Source of the DNA: Hamiltosporidium magnivora
Taxonomy: Eukaryota > Microsporidia > Dubosqiidae
Length of the DNA: 20,769 bases
Reading direction: 5' to 3'
Assembly (NCBI GenBank): GCA_004325065.1
Contig: PITI01000119.1
Span: 1 to 20,769 of the forward strand
This document shows, in pieces, positions 20,567 to 20,769 of this stretch; the first letter of the stretch is position 1; each line of letters begins with the position of its first letter. The translations under genes were made by a program, and so were the position numbers. The notes under the pieces were generated by a model. The model worked only from the letters and a program-made list of their open reading frames with translations, did not search any database and was not told the DNA's origin.

Positions 20567-20600
20567 GGGTCGATATCCTATATTTCTACTTTATATTTAA
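20567..20600 (-). promoter_or_regulatory. CCC start signal and A+T box of the secreted-protein gene
   Basis: On the minus strand, CCC (20567-20569) touches the ATG, with AATATAGGATATCGA before it and an AATATAAAG box at about 20589-20598. The pseudogene upstream of 9516 shares the AATATA-type box and the C run. With the 20679 stop upstream, only about 110 bp are available for the promoter. Confidence 0.65.
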
Positions 20601-20678
20601 TTAAAAAATATTTAATCTAAAAAAAGTAAATTAAAATACGTTAACTCCGCATAAATTATTTTATTTTTATCGATTAAA

Positions 20679-20768
20679 TTAATAATAAATTAAAGATATT
20701 AATGTTTCCAAAAAAAAGTAGTAGACAAAATACAGCTCATTCTGTAATCTGGATTTCAATTCCTTTGA
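20679..20768 (-). CDS. Partial C-terminus, possible third family member
   Basis: Entering from the right edge, one minus-strand frame is open for 29 codons to TAA at 20679-20681. It reads LKSRLQNELYFVYYFF, then LETLISLIYY. The pattern recalls residues 480-501 of the 515-residue protein (MQKNILLFFSYFF, then KSALTEYF) and the pseudogene C-terminus (IKENIIYCFTFIF). If correct, a paralogue lies in tandem in the same orientation, about 110 bp upstream of the intact gene. The segment is short and hydrophobic, so chance similarity is possible. Confidence 0.4.
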   Translation of the reverse strand, partial: SKELKSRLQNELYFVYYFFLETLISLIYY

Positions 20769-20769
20769 T

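Overview
The window looks like nuclear DNA of a microsporidian-type eukaryote with an expanded, gene-poor genome. By eye it is about three quarters A+T. The two clearest gene starts (ATG at 20566 and at 9516, both minus strand) have CCC or CCCC directly against the ATG, which is the upstream signal known from microsporidian genes. No tRNA, rRNA, CRISPR array or bacterial-style operon is visible. The lineage assignment is an inference; no species is claimed.

Layout. 1-198 is a minisatellite of five units of about 39 bp. 422-678 may be the remains of a secreted-protein gene (minus). About 1367-3073 (plus) is a decayed non-LTR retrotransposon of the kind with a restriction-like endonuclease; its endonuclease and zinc-knuckle half is well supported, its reverse-transcriptase half weakly. 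4503-4841 is a G+C-richer island with a doubtful ORF. 5567-5695 is a 129-bp segment bounded by perfect 15-bp inverted repeats. 7943-9516 (minus) is a full-length but heavily broken pseudogene. 13260-13690 and 18485-18745 are G+C-rich islands of unknown nature. The rest of 9.5-18.5 kb is A+T-rich and without convincing genes, with possible but unproven coding relics at 11602-11865, 12963-13118 and 15375-15841.

The right end holds the one intact sizeable gene, 19019-20566 (minus). It encodes 515 residues with an N-terminal signal peptide and no recognised domain. The separate short ORFs at 9059-9397, 8614-9057 and 7943-8173 all align in order with this protein, so they are pieces of one dead paralogue whose own signal peptide and CCCC-ATG start lie at 9516. 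A C-terminal fragment entering the right edge (20679-20768, minus) may be a third member. The main biology is therefore a local, gene-duplicating and gene-decaying family of predicted secreted, helix-rich proteins, next to retroelement debris and satellite DNA. This resembles the lineage-specific secreted families found in repeat-rich or subtelomeric parts of microsporidian genomes.
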